Assembly (NCBI GenBank): GCA_021203045.1
Contig: JAJQBY010000049.1
Coordinates: 1-58,806, forward strand
Reading direction: 5' to 3'
Origin: Oscillospiraceae bacterium
GTDB lineage: Bacteria; Bacillota; Clostridia; Oscillospirales; Oscillospiraceae
Length of the DNA stretch: 58,806 nucleotides
In this document: in pieces, positions 1-7,835 of the stretch
Numbering within the stretch: the stretch's first letter is position 1
How the letters are laid out: each line of letters opens with the position of its first letter
Notes under the pieces: model-generated
The model's database searches: none
What the model was told of the DNA's origin: nothing
The model's input: the letters and a program-made list of their open reading frames with translations, nothing else
Position numbers and translations under genes: made by a program

Positions 1-52
1 ATTTACTTTCGGTCTTTAATGTTGAAAAATGTGATGCAGGGAGGGATGCTAT

Positions 53-361
53 ATGAACAAATCCAACCGCAAGACCCGTAATGAGCTGATGTATGAGGCG
101 ATCCTGTCGCTGAAGGACAAGGATGAGTGCATCCGTTTTTTTGATGATCTCTGCACCGTGAGCGAGCTGCAGGCCATGGAGCAGCGTTTCCAGGTGGCCT
201 GGCTGCTGGATCAGGGGATGATATACAATGATATCCTCCGGGAGACGGGGGCCTCCAGCGCTACCATCAGCCGCGTCAAGCGAAGCCTGGAATATGGTCA
301 GGATGGTTACGCCGTTGTGTTTGAGCGTCTGAAGGAGGAGGAATCCGGGGAGCGGGAATAA
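53..361 (+). CDS. yerC: YerC/YecD family TrpR-like DNA-binding protein
   Basis: A 102-residue protein of the YerC/YecD family, small TrpR-fold helix-turn-helix proteins common in Firmicutes whose regulatory targets are poorly known. The TrpR-like part is seen in residues 35-80: a segment starting SELQAMEQRF, then the recognition-helix region with GASSATISRVKRSL, the hallmark of this family. The start is preceded by GGGAGGG about 12 bases upstream. The gene stands alone before the tRNA operon; its promoter probably lies at or before the window edge. It is predicted to be a cytoplasmic transcription regulator. Family assignment is firm; the ligand and operator are unknown. Confidence 0.9.
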   Translation: MNKSNRKTRNELMYEAILSLKDKDECIRFFDDLCTVSELQAMEQRFQVAWLLDQGMIYNDILRETGASSATISRVKRSLEYGQDGYAVVFERLKEEESGERE

Positions 362-433
362 GTATAGTATATCGCCGCGCAGGGCTTTGCCGGAAGAAAA
401 TGAAAAAAATTTCCCTGGAACGAAAAAATTGTA

Positions 434-462
434 TTGACAAGTTGGGAATCCTGTTTTATAAT
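434..462 (+). promoter_or_regulatory. Consensus sigma-A promoter of the tRNA operon
   Basis: TTGACA (434-439), 17-base spacer, TATAAT (457-462). Both hexamers are perfect consensus, as expected for a stable-RNA operon. The first tRNA begins 33 bases downstream of the -10. Confidence 0.9.
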
Positions 463-494
463 GGCAAAGCCGCTTGAAAAGCGGGTGGCTCCGT

Positions 495-571
495 GGGAGC
501 ATAGCTCAGCTGGTTAGAGCACCTGCCTTACAAGCAGGGGGTCACAGGTTCGAGTCCTGTTGTTCCCACCA
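495..571 (+). tRNA. tRNA-Val (anticodon TAC)
   Basis: Cloverleaf of 77 nt. The 7-bp acceptor stem GGGAGCA pairs with TGTTCCC. The anticodon stem is CCTGC/GCAGG with loop CTTACAA, and the T arm carries GGTTCGAGTCC. The 3' CCA is encoded. First gene of a six-tRNA operon. Confidence 0.95.
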
Positions 572-574
572 TGA

Positions 575-651
575 GGCCGAGTAGTTCAGTCGGTTAGAAC
601 GCCGGCCTGTCACGCCGGAGGTCGAGGGTTCAAGTCCCTTCTCGGTCGCCA
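575..651 (+). tRNA. tRNA-Asp (anticodon GTC)
   Basis: The acceptor stem GGCCGAG pairs with CTCGGTC, discriminator G, and CCA is encoded. The anticodon stem CCGGC/GCCGG encloses loop CTGTCAC. Three bases separate it from the preceding tRNA-Val. Confidence 0.95.
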
Positions 652-654
652 TTT

Positions 655-730
655 GCGGGCATAGCTCATTTGGCAGAGCGCCACCTTGCCAAGGTGGAGG
701 TAGCGAGTTCGAATCTCGTTGCCCGCTCCA
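655..730 (+). tRNA. tRNA-Gly (anticodon GCC), copy 1
   Basis: 76 nt; acceptor GCGGGCA/TGCCCGC, discriminator T, encoded CCA, anticodon stem CCACC/GGTGG with loop TTGCCAA. The sequence is identical to the copy at 934-1009. Confidence 0.95.
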
Positions 731-746
731 ATATTTTCCCAAGTGT

Positions 747-822
<76 letters not shown>

Positions 823-829
823 TTTTTAT

Positions 830-904
830 GGCGCCATAGCCAAGTGGTAAGGCAGCGGACTGCAAATCCGCGATTCTCCGGTTCAAATCCGGATGGCGCC
901 TCCA
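830..904 (+). tRNA. tRNA-Cys (anticodon GCA)
   Basis: 75 nt; acceptor GGCGCCA/TGGCGCC, discriminator T, encoded CCA. The anticodon stem GCGGA/TCCGC closes loop CTGCAAA. Confidence 0.95.
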
Positions 905-933
905 CAACAATAGGGAGGAGATTCCTCCCGTCT

Positions 934-1009
934 GCGGGCATAGCTCATTTGGCAGAGCGCCACCTTGCCAAGGTGGAGGTAGCGAGTTCGAATCTCGTTG
1001 CCCGCTCCA
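934..1009 (+). tRNA. tRNA-Gly (anticodon GCC), copy 2
   Basis: 76 nt, base-for-base identical to the copy at 655-730, with encoded CCA. Last gene of the operon; the terminator stem starts two bases after its CCA. Confidence 0.95.
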
Positions 1010-1010
1010 T

Positions 1011-1042
1011 TCCGCCGGAACGGTCGTTCCGGCGGATTTTTT
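1011..1042 (+). terminator. Rho-independent terminator of the tRNA operon
   Basis: A perfect 12-bp inverted repeat (TCCGCCGGAACG, 1011-1022, with its complement at 1025-1036) is followed by six T residues. Confidence 0.93.
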
Positions 1043-1177
1043 GTATTCCGGATATTATTTTTGTCAGCCTCTCCAGCCCGTTCTGAAATTCAGGCAGAAT
1101 ACGAGCCTTTCTTGTGGGTCCCGATAAAAAATCAGGCTGACAGTTATCTGAAATTGTGAAATTTCTTCATATTTTCA

Positions 1178-1207
1178 TTGACAGGGAATAAACTACTGCG
1201 CTATAAT
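1178..1207 (+). promoter_or_regulatory. Promoter of the secreted beta-helix protein gene
   Basis: TTGACA (1178-1183), 18-base spacer, TATAAT (1202-1207), 77 bases before the start codon at 1285. Both hexamers match consensus. Confidence 0.8.
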
Positions 1208-1220
1208 TTAGCAGGATGGT

Positions 1221-1247
1221 CCCCGCCGTCCGTTACGGGCGGCGGGG
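1221..1247 (+). promoter_or_regulatory. GC-rich leader hairpin in a 5' UTR
   Basis: CCCCGCCGTCCG (1221-1232), loop TTA, and a 12-base complement (1236-1247, one G-T pair) form a very stable stem just after the predicted transcription start. An ATTTTTA stretch follows seven bases later. It could be an attenuator, an mRNA-stabilising 5' cap structure or a leftover terminator; which one is not decided by the sequence. Confidence 0.55.
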
Positions 1248-1284
1248 CGTCTGATTTTTACCTGAAATTGAAGGGAGTAAACAC

Positions 1285-3489
1285 ATGAAGAAACTGCTTA
1301 GCATCCTCCTGTGCATTGCCATGCTGCTCAGCCTGAGCGTCGCGGCCTTTGCATCCGAGGAGGCGGCCTCCGATGAGGCCGCTGTCGATGAGACGGCTTC
1401 CGATGAATCCGCCTCCGACGAGACCAGCTCCTCTGCTGCAACGGTATCCGACTCCGCTGCGGCGAACCCTGACCAGGCCATCACTTTGGACGGCGTAGCC
1501 ATGGGCCAGGTGCAGCAGCTTGTCACCACCACCTCCATCGCTTATGACGGCGGCGAGCTGGATGAGAGCATCAGCACCATGGACGGCGTCACCGAGGAGG
1601 ATGGCGTCACCTACATCACCTCAACCGAGAGCAACACCAACGCCATCGTTATCCGCAACACCGGCGCGTTTGTTCTGGGCGGTGATTCTGATCCCGAGCT
1701 GGTGGCTGAGAAGATCAACTTCTCCTACATCACCAGCGAGTACTATCCTGACTGGGAAGCCTTCTGCGATTCCATGGGCTATGATGCCAGCCTGACCGTG
1801 GAGGAGATCGCCCAGGATATGGTGGACAATGGTAGCACCGGCAGCTATACGAACCTTGGCCTTGCCGAGCCTGAGACCGTTGTCCTCAGCGACTACGTCA
1901 TCGACCTGGCCGGCTCCGGCACCAACGATATGGGCGGCTTCGGCGCGGCGGTCTATGTGTCTGACAACGCCGTGGCAGAGCTGAATAACTTCCGTGTCAT
2001 CACCAGAGGACCTGGCCGTGGCACTCTGTTCACCCGCTTTGCGGCTACCGTGACGGTGAATGATTCCACCTTCTATGCGGTTTCTGATCCCACCCTGGCC
2101 ACCTCTCAGGGGTGCCCTCCGGGACTGTTCCTGGAAGGCTCTGTGCGCGCTACCAACGCTGTGGGCGCGTCCTGCGTGACCTATAACAACTCCATCGTCA
2201 TCTCTCAGGGCTGGGGCGCTCTGAGCACTGACAGTGACAGCCTTTACACCAGCTCTGACGAGCCCACTGAGCTGCACATCAACGACAGCTATATCGCTGT
2301 TCTGACCAGCGGCTATGGCGCCTATTCCGACGGCGGCGCCGAGGATTACTTCACCGGCTCCATCATCGATACCCCCGACTATGCGGCTGTCGAGACCGGC
2401 GGCGGCGTTGTGTCCTTCGTGGACTGTTACATCAATGTTGGTATGTACGGCGTTATGACCCACTCCGGCAACAGCACCGGCGACATCATCTTCCAGAACA
2501 CTGAGCTGCACGTTGGCGAGGCCGGCGTCATGCTCCGCGACACTGCGAACACCGTTATCTTTGATAACTGCACCATCGCCTTTGACGGCACCTACACCAT
2601 CGACACCGAGGTGGCCGAGGCATTCGGCGTTGATATGGCCGATGTGGACGAGCAGTTCGGCACCGTGAACGGCGTGGACGAGGAATACGACCACACCATC
2701 TATCGCTCCGACGACTCCAACTGCATCGTGAAGCTCATTCACAACTCCGACTCCGGCTCCGGCACGGAGAACTCCGGCGCTGCTCCCACTGTTACCATCT
2801 CCAACTCCACCATGACCGGCGACATTCTGAATACCGCTGCCATGGAGGGTGACGAGTACACCGCTACCAGCGGCCCCGCTGGAGAGGGCATGCGTACAGC
2901 CCGCAGCCTGGATGTGACTCTGGATGCTTCCAACATTACCGGCGCTATCTCTTTGGGCCAGGATACCTGGGAAGTGACCACCTTCGCCTCCGGTGACAAC
3001 TCCTCTCAGGAGATCGGCTATGCCGCCGCTACCGAGCTTGGCGCTTATCATGACGAGGGCTATGGCCTGATCTTGGCTGTTACCAACGGTTCTGTCTGGA
3101 CTGTTACCGAGACCTCTTATCTGACCGAGCTGACTATTGATGAGACCTCTACCATCGTCGGCACCATGACCGTGGACGGTGTGGAGACCGAGATCGTTGC
3201 CGGGACTTATGAGGGTGAGATCGTTATCACCCCCGCTGAGGCTGCCGCAGAGACCACCGGTGCTGCCGATACGCTCAGCGTGGAGGATGCCTATGTGGAG
3301 CATATCCACGAGTGGCTGCTGGCTGAGTTGGAGGTCAACGCCTCTCTGACCGAGGATCAGGTGGAGAACGAGTTCATGCCTCTGATCGAGGCTGGTGACT
3401 ATACCACCTTTCCGGCAGAGATGCTCTATGGCGGTATGCTGGAATCCGGCGTTGCCATGACCCTTGAGGAATTTGCTGCCCAGTATTGA
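1285..3489 (+). CDS. Secreted beta-helix-like (pectate-lyase-fold-like) protein
   Basis: A 734-residue exported protein of unknown function. Residues 1-23 form a clear Sec signal peptide (MKKLL, hydrophobic core, AFA cut site). An acidic Ser/Asp/Glu/Ala-rich linker follows (about 24-60, repeats of ASDE). The rest is rich in short beta segments of the type DNCTIAFDGT and NNSIVIS spaced about 20-30 residues apart, as in right-handed parallel beta-helices. Lipobox, sorting motif and C-terminal membrane anchor are absent, so it is probably released or held non-covalently. The SD sequence is AAGGGAG before 1285. It is a single-gene unit with its own promoter, leader hairpin and terminator. It might bind or cleave polysaccharide, but no catalytic residues could be assigned. 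Confidence 0.75.
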   Translation: MKKLLSILLCIAMLLSLSVAAFASEEAASDEAAVDETASDESASDETSSSAATVSDSAAANPDQAITLDGVAMGQVQQLVTTTSIAYDGGELDESISTMDGVTEEDGVTYITSTESNTNAIVIRNTGAFVLGGDSDPELVAEKINFSYITSEYYPDWEAFCDSMGYDASLTVEEIAQDMVDNGSTGSYTNLGLAEPETVVLSDYVIDLAGSGTNDMGGFGAAVYVSDNAVAELNNFRVITRGPGRGTLFTRFAATVTVNDSTFYAVSDPTLATSQGCPPGLFLEGSVRATNAVGASCVTYNNSIVISQGWGALSTDSDSLYTSSDEPTELHINDSYIAVLTSGYGAYSDGGAEDYFTGSIIDTPDYAAVETGGGVVSFVDCYINVGMYGVMTHSGNSTGDIIFQNTELHVGEAGVMLRDTANTVIFDNCTIAFDGTYTIDTEVAEAFGVDMADVDEQFGTVNGVDEEYDHTIYRSDDSNCIVKLIHNSDSGSGTENSGAAPTVTISNSTMTGDILNTAAMEGDEYTATSGPAGEGMRTARSLDVTLDASNITGAISLGQDTWEVTTFASGDNSSQEIGYAAATELGAYHDEGYGLILAVTNGSVWTVTETSYLTELTIDETSTIVGTMTVDGVETEIVAGTYEGEIVITPAEAAAETTGAADTLSVEDAYVEHIHEWLLAELEVNASLTEDQVENEFMPLIEAGDYTTFPAEMLYGGMLESGVAMTLEEFAAQY

Positions 3490-3532
3490 TGGGCGCATAT
3501 GCGTGCCGCTTCGCGGCAGCATGACCTGATAT

Positions 3533-3575
3533 AATGAGGCCGGGCCTCCCGAATGGGGACCGGCCTCATTTTTTT
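3533..3575 (+). terminator. Rho-independent terminator
   Basis: The 11-base arm AATGAGGCCGG (3533-3543) pairs with its complement at 3560-3570 and is followed by a run of T. It ends the beta-helix gene. Confidence 0.88.
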
Positions 3576-3580
3576 GTGTA

Positions 3581-3610
3581 TTGCACAGGCGAGGGGAGGC
3601 GTGGTATAAT
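3581..3610 (+). promoter_or_regulatory. Promoter of proBA
   Basis: TTGCAC (3581-3586), 18-base spacer, TATAAT (3605-3610), 30 bases before the proB start. No T-box or other leader structure fits in this short distance. Confidence 0.75.
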
Positions 3611-3639
3611 CAATGGAAAATATTATGGGGAGCGAAGTA

Positions 3640-4407
3640 ATGAAGGTCGTAATAAAGATCGGTACATCCACCCTGACGCACGCCACTGGGCAGCTCAACA
3701 TCCGGAGGGTGGAGCTGCTTGTCAAGGTGATGAGTGATATAAAAAACGCGGGCCATAAGATCGTGCTGGTGTCCTCTGGCGCTATCGGCATGGGAGTAGG
3801 AAAGCTGTCTCTGGGCCAGCGGCCATCGGATATGCCCACGAAGCAGGCGGCTGCAGCAGTCGGGCAGTGTGAGCTGATGTATATATACGACAAGCTGTTT
3901 TCTGATTACCATCATGTGGTGGCGCAGATCCTCCTTACGGGGGATGATCTGAAGGATGACAGCCGTCGTCAGAATTTTGAGAATACCATGTCCCGCCTGC
4001 TGGAGCTGGGGACGCTTCCCATTATCAACGAGAACGATACCATCGCCACGGAGGAGATCGCTGTGGGAGACAACGACCGCCTTGGAGCCATTGTGGCCTG
4101 TGCCATCGGGGCGGATCTGCTGATACTTCTCAGCGATATAGACGGGCTTTATACCGCAGACCCCCATGCCGACCCGTCGGCCCGGCTTATCTCCCGGGTG
4201 GACGCTATCACGCCGGAGATTGAGGCTCTGGCCGGAGGGAAGGGCAGCGGTCTTGCTGTGGGCGGTATGGGCACCAAGCTGAAAGCTGCCAGGATGACAG
4301 AAGACCATGGTATAGATATGATCATTGCCAACGGGCAGCGGCCGGAGCTTTTATATGATATCATGGACGGCAAAGATGTAGGAACACGTTTTATTGGAAA
4401 AAGATAA
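3640..4407 (+). CDS. proB: Glutamate 5-kinase
   Basis: Phosphorylates glutamate with ATP to gamma-glutamyl phosphate, the first step of proline synthesis, in the cytoplasm. The 255-residue amino-acid-kinase fold is complete: KIGTSTLT near the N-terminus (phosphate loop), VSSGAIGMG, the glutamate-binding [20 protein letters not shown], and [10 protein letters not shown] near the end. The C-terminal PUA domain of the enterobacterial enzyme is missing, which is common in Firmicutes. I chose ATG 3640 (MKVVIKIG) because GGGGAG lies 8 bases upstream; in-frame ATGs at 3613 and 3625 add residues not typical of the family. It forms an operon with proA 20 bases downstream; proC is not in the window. 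Confidence 0.95.
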   Translation: MKVVIKIGTSTLTHATGQLNIRRVELLVKVMSDIKNAGHKIVLVSSGAIGMGVGKLSLGQRPSDMPTKQAAAAVGQCELMYIYDKLFSDYHHVVAQILLTGDDLKDDSRRQNFENTMSRLLELGTLPIINENDTIATEEIAVGDNDRLGAIVACAIGADLLILLSDIDGLYTADPHADPSARLISRVDAITPEIEALAGGKGSGLAVGGMGTKLKAARMTEDHGIDMIIANGQRPELLYDIMDGKDVGTRFIGKR

Positions 4408-4427
4408 GAGGAAAGAGGGACTTTTCT

Positions 4428-5684
4428 ATGACCACACATGAGATACTTATCAATGCCCAGACGGGAAAAGCGGCCCTGTCCCTGGCAGATGGGGAGACCA
4501 GGAGCCGGGCATTGGCCTATATGGCGGATAGTCTGCTGGACAATGTGAACGCCATCCTTGCGGCCAACGAGCGGGATATGGAGGCGGCCAGGGGCCACAT
4601 CACAGACGTGATGCTGGACCGGTTGTTTCTCAATGCACAGCGCGTAGCGGATATGGCCGAGGGAATACGTCAGGCAGCGGCTCTGCCAGACCCTGTGGGA
4701 AAGGTGCTGGCCCGGGTGGAACGGCCCAACGGCCTGGTGATCGAGAAGGTTGCCGTCCCCATGGGCGTGGTGGCGATCATCTATGAGAGCCGGCCCAATG
4801 TGACCAGCGATGCGGCAGCCCTGGCTGTGAAAAGCGGCAACGCCTGCATCCTGCGCTGCGGCCGGGAATCCTGGGGCAGCTGCAACGCCATCGTAAACGC
4901 CCTGCGGCAGGGGCTTCGGAAGGCGGGGCTGCCGGAGAGTGCCGTCAGTCTGATCGAGGATACCTCCCACGCCAGTGGCACGGAGCTGATGACAGCCAGC
5001 GGCCTGGTGGACCTGCTCATTCCCCGCGGCGGGGCGGGGCTTATCCGGGCCTGTCTGGAAAATGCCACTGTTCCCTGTATCCAGACCGGTACAGGCATCT
5101 GCCATATTTATGTGGACAAGGATGCCGACCAGGAAAAGGCCCTGCGTATCATTGAAAATGCCAAGACCCAGCGCCCCAGTGTCTGCAATGCGGAGGAGGT
5201 CTGCCTTATCCATCAGGATATTGCAGAGGCGTTCCTTCCGGCTCTGCGGGAAACACTTGTCATGAAGCGGGCGGCGGCGGGCCTGCCTCCGGTAGAGCTG
5301 CGGCTGGACGAGCGGGCGGCCTCGATTATTCCCGGCACACCGGCAGGGGAGAAGGATTTTGACACAGAGTTTCTGGATTATATCCTGGCTGTTGCAGTGG
5401 TTCCGGATGCGCAAAGCGCTATTGCCCATATCGCCCGTCATTCCACCAAGCACAGCGACGCTATCATCACGGAGAACCCGGATACAGCGGCACTGTTCAC
5501 CGCGCAGGTAGACAGCGCGGCGGTGTATGTGAACGCTTCTACCCGCTTCACTGACGGAGGCGTGTTCGGCTTGGGCTGCGAGATGGGCATCTCCACCCAG
5601 AAGCTTCACGCCAGAGGGCCAATGGGACTGGAGGAGCTGTGCAGCTACAAATACATCATCCATGGCAACGGTCAGATCCGGTAA
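4428..5684 (+). CDS. proA: Glutamate-5-semialdehyde dehydrogenase (gamma-glutamyl phosphate reductase)
   Basis: Reduces gamma-glutamyl phosphate to glutamate semialdehyde with NADPH, the second proline-synthesis step. It is 418 residues, the usual family length. Seen are the [14 protein letters not shown] segment, the Rossmann-like CILRCGRE region, and the catalytic-cysteine region [10 protein letters not shown]. The C-terminal part [17 protein letters not shown] with the following [11 protein letters not shown] is typical of ProA. The SD is GAGGAAAGAGGGA before the ATG. It lies directly after proB, so the substrate can be channelled between the two products. A small unknown gene follows in the same direction. 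Confidence 0.96.
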   Translation: MTTHEILINAQTGKAALSLADGETRSRALAYMADSLLDNVNAILAANERDMEAARGHITDVMLDRLFLNAQRVADMAEGIRQAAALPDPVGKVLARVERPNGLVIEKVAVPMGVVAIIYESRPNVTSDAAALAVKSGNACILRCGRESWGSCNAIVNALRQGLRKAGLPESAVSLIEDTSHASGTELMTASGLVDLLIPRGGAGLIRACLENATVPCIQTGTGICHIYVDKDADQEKALRIIENAKTQRPSVCNAEEVCLIHQDIAEAFLPALRETLVMKRAAAGLPPVELRLDERAASIIPGTPAGEKDFDTEFLDYILAVAVVPDAQSAIAHIARHSTKHSDAIITENPDTAALFTAQVDSAAVYVNASTRFTDGGVFGLGCEMGISTQKLHARGPMGLEELCSYKYIIHGNGQIR

Positions 5685-5695
5685 GGGAGATACAT

Positions 5696-6298
5696 ATGCT
5701 GGATACACAAAGAGAGGCGCTGTTTTCCCGGGAAAGTGACTATCTCAGTGTGGGGATTACAGAGACCGGCGCTAAAGTTTCTGCCATCTCTGTTCCCTGG
5801 GAGGATACGGCCCACGCCTTCAATATGAAGATCCCTGATGTATATATCACGCCGCAGGATCTGCGGGATCAGGAGATATGGGAGAGGATAGGTTCCTTCA
5901 CAGTTGTAGGATGTTATATTTTTACGCCTCTGCCCGACTACTCCTTTTTGGCGAAATGGCCTAGTCTGCGGGATATTTCCATCCGACATGGGAAGGCCAT
6001 AAGGGACCTGTCGTTTATGGAGAGCATAAAAAACTGGTCTATGTTATACATAGAGGACGCGGTGCTGCCGGATTTACTTCCGCTGTATCAGGGAGGCAGA
6101 GATAAGGGCTTGTTCAGCACCTGTCTGGGATTCTATCACTGCAAAATAGCGAATATCATTGGTATCCCGCCCTGGTCGGAGTCCTGTCTCAGCGAGCTTC
6201 TAATCTGGCCGAAGGAGCCCAGTGCGGAGGAAATGACTGCATGGGGAAAGTGCGGTGCGCTGAAATTCAGGTATTATATAAATAAACAAGCGCAATAA
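5696..6298 (+). CDS. Hypothetical protein downstream of proBA
   Basis: A 200-residue soluble protein with no signal peptide or membrane segment that I do not recognise. The middle (LAKWPSLRDISIRHGKAIRDLSFMESIKNWSMLYI, in parts) has leucine/isoleucine spacing like a short leucine-rich-repeat solenoid, with about three irregular repeats. The start ATG 5696 follows AAGGGAGA at good spacing; a longer reading frame open from 5639 would overlap proA and lacks an SD. It is the last gene before a strong terminator and probably shares the proBA transcript. Function unknown; a scaffold role is only suggested by the repeat pattern. Confidence 0.6.
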   Translation: MLDTQREALFSRESDYLSVGITETGAKVSAISVPWEDTAHAFNMKIPDVYITPQDLRDQEIWERIGSFTVVGCYIFTPLPDYSFLAKWPSLRDISIRHGKAIRDLSFMESIKNWSMLYIEDAVLPDLLPLYQGGRDKGLFSTCLGFYHCKIANIIGIPPWSESCLSELLIWPKEPSAEEMTAWGKCGALKFRYYINKQAQ

Positions 6299-6307
6299 AA
6301 GCGCAAT

Positions 6308-6353
6308 AAACGCAAAGAGGAACGCCATGCCTGCGGCGTTCCTCTTTGCGTTT
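6308..6353. terminator. Strong terminator hairpin between proBA unit and hxlR
   Basis: A perfect 19-bp inverted repeat (6308-6326 with 6335-6353) begins with AAACG and ends with CGTTT. It can end both the rightward proBA transcript and the leftward hxlR transcript. Confidence 0.85.
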
Positions 6354-6405
6354 ATATAATCTACGTCAGACCTTATCGTGTTCCGAAATGGTATGATTTG
6401 CCGGA

Positions 6406-6771
6406 CTACCGGTCGGCCAGCTGCCCATTCCGGGCCTTATAGTTTTCTCCCCAATCCCACATGGCATCCAGGATCGGCTTCAGGCTGTAGCCCAGATCAG
6501 TCAGGGTGTATTCCACATGAGGCGGTACTTCTGGAAATACGGTGCGGATAACAAGACCGCTTGCTTCCATCTGCCGCAGCTGCGCCGTCAGTACCTTCTG
6601 GGAAACATGACCGATGGACTTTTTCAGCTCCCCAAAGCGCTTTGTTCCGGGCATCAAGTCGCGGAGAATCAGCACCTTCCATTTGTCGCTAATCAGCGTT
6701 AAGGTCGTCTCCACCGGACAGGCAGGCAATTCCTTGGCCGGTATCATTTCGATGGTTTTTTCTGTTTCCAT
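6406..6771 (-). CDS. HxlR family transcriptional regulator
   Basis: A 121-residue winged-helix regulator of the HxlR/MarR-like group, whose members often sense redox or electrophile stress and control a divergent oxidoreductase. Family marks are the CPVETTLTLISDKWKVLILRD-type first helices, GTKRFGELKKSIGHVSQKVLTAQLR as recognition region, and the wing VPPHVEYTLTDLG. One cysteine in the N-terminal CPVE motif is at the position used for sensing in related proteins. The gene is divergent from the flavodoxin gene at 7036. A palindrome lies 40-49 bases upstream of its start, between plausible -35 and -10 elements, suggesting autorepression. The regulated target is inferred from position. Confidence 0.93.
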   Translation of the reverse strand: METEKTIEMIPAKELPACPVETTLTLISDKWKVLILRDLMPGTKRFGELKKSIGHVSQKVLTAQLRQMEASGLVIRTVFPEVPPHVEYTLTDLGYSLKPILDAMWDWGENYKARNGQLADR

Positions 6772-6798
6772 ATCGAATGTCTCCCATGGTTTCTATTT

Positions 6799-6834
6799 GG
6801 TAACTATAGAACAATATTGTGCTTACTTTACAAA
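6799..6834. promoter_or_regulatory. Candidate HxlR operator, copy 1
   Basis: A 36-base element starting GGTAACTAT with central palindrome ACAATATTGT (6811-6820) and ending TTTACAAA. It matches the element at 6943-6978 at 31 of 36 positions. It overlaps the likely hxlR promoter on the minus strand. A plus-strand promoter, TTTACA (6827-6832) with TATTAT (6850-6855), starts inside it. Confidence 0.6.
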
Positions 6835-6942
6835 TTTTCCGTACAGTCTTATTATACAGACAACGAGAGGGAAATGCAAGATGATTCTGATCAGACTATC
6901 TGCCCCAAAGCCAAGAGACCGGTAATAGGACGGTTTCCCGCT

Positions 6943-6978
6943 GGTAACTATGCCACAATATTGTGCGTACTTCACAAA
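6943..6978. promoter_or_regulatory. Candidate HxlR operator, copy 2
   Basis: Second copy of the 36-base element, with the same palindrome at 6955-6964. Its end TTCACA is the -35 of the flavodoxin promoter, so a bound regulator would block that promoter. Confidence 0.62.
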
Positions 6979-6999
6979 CCGTTGACCCGTTGGTACAAT
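6971..6999 (+). promoter_or_regulatory. Promoter of the flavodoxin-fold oxidoreductase gene
   Basis: TTCACA (6971-6976), 17-base spacer, TACAAT (6994-6999), 37 bases before the start at 7036. The -35 lies in operator copy 2. Confidence 0.65.
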
Positions 7000-7035
7000 A
7001 AGACCATCAAGAAATTCTATTTGGAGGTAATCATC

Positions 7036-7605
7036 ATGAAAAAGGTACTCATCATCAACGCAAGCAAGCGCCGCAATGGCAACTCCTATGCGGTGGCAAG
7101 GAAATTTGCTGAGAAACTGGAGGGAAAGGCTGAGGTTACGTTTTTTAACATCGGTGAGAAGGATGTGCGTGTGTGTCTTGCCTGCGATGGCTGCAAGCGT
7201 CAGCACACCCCCAACTGTGTCCAGAAGGATGACTTCGCCGCTCTGATCCCCGCCATCGACAGCTGCGATGCAATGCTGATCCTGTCTCCTGTCCATTGGG
7301 ATCAGTTCCCCGCCCAGCTGAAGGCCTTCCTGGATCGCACCTACTCCTTCATGGACTTCTCCCAGCCTGATATGTCTATGGCCACCCGCAAGGACAAGAA
7401 ACTGGCCGGGTACTTCTTCGCTGGCTTTGGTCCCGTGGATGTGTATACCCAGATGGTGGAGGCCAACCTGAAGAGCTTTGCCACTGCTGGCTTCCGGGAT
7501 TACAAGGCCTATGTGGTTGGTAATGTCAACGTCCCCGGCTCTGCCATGGAAAGTGAAGACGCCATGAAGGCCGCCGATGAAATGGCCACCTGGCTTATTG
7601 GCTAA
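7036..7605 (+). CDS. Flavodoxin-fold NAD(P)H-dependent oxidoreductase
   Basis: A 189-residue flavodoxin-like fold protein of the NADPH-dependent FMN reductase group. The N-terminal IINASKRRNGNS is the FMN phosphate-binding loop. C-x2-C (CLACDGC) and a further Cys in PNCVQKDD follow, typical of the iron-sulfur-flavoprotein-like subgroup. LSPVHWDQFPAQLKAFLDR forms the second flavin-binding segment. The ATG 7036 is chosen because GGAGG lies 8 bases upstream; an open frame back to 6817 runs through the promoter and operators and is not the gene. It is divergent from hxlR and probably controlled by it. It is expected to pass electrons from NAD(P)H to a flavin or a quinone-like substrate; the substrate is not known. 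Confidence 0.88.
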   Translation: MKKVLIINASKRRNGNSYAVARKFAEKLEGKAEVTFFNIGEKDVRVCLACDGCKRQHTPNCVQKDDFAALIPAIDSCDAMLILSPVHWDQFPAQLKAFLDRTYSFMDFSQPDMSMATRKDKKLAGYFFAGFGPVDVYTQMVEANLKSFATAGFRDYKAYVVGNVNVPGSAMESEDAMKAADEMATWLIG

Positions 7606-7835
7606 TTGATAACTTTCCATATCTTCGAGGTTTTCTGTTTGAGGAATGCCACAGCGTGATTGCGGCCTTCTCCGGCAACTGCCTTACGGTTCTGTTTTCC
7701 AGGAAACATGTGACCTTTGGAGCGTCCGATGGTCATAGCATGCTGTCGGGCGCTCCGTTACCGTCAAGCGGCGCTTCCGTGCTCCTTGCGGGGCTGCACC
7801 CCTTTCTGTCAGAAAAAACGGAGGACTGAGATCAT
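7606..7835. other. Non-coding gap between flavodoxin gene and ferredoxin-like gene
   Basis: About 230 bases without a convincing gene. It contains an imperfect inverted repeat (GAGCGTCCGA near 7717 with TCGGGCGCTC near 7747) and a GC-rich stretch before the SD at about 7818. No clear terminator or promoter was found, so the downstream genes may be read from the flavodoxin promoter. Confidence 0.5.

Noticed and set aside
1621-3522. A 633-codon open frame on the minus strand opposite the beta-helix protein gene
   Set aside because: It mirrors the strong plus-strand gene, has low-complexity Gly/Val/His composition typical of an antisense shadow in GC-rich DNA, lacks an SD and matches no family.
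3640-5684. T-box control of proBA
   Set aside because: Only about 30 bases separate the promoter and the start; no T-box sequence or specifier stem fits.
6817-7035. A longer N-terminus for the flavodoxin protein
   Set aside because: The extension is encoded by the promoter and operator region, and ATG 7036 has a strong SD and the family N-terminus.
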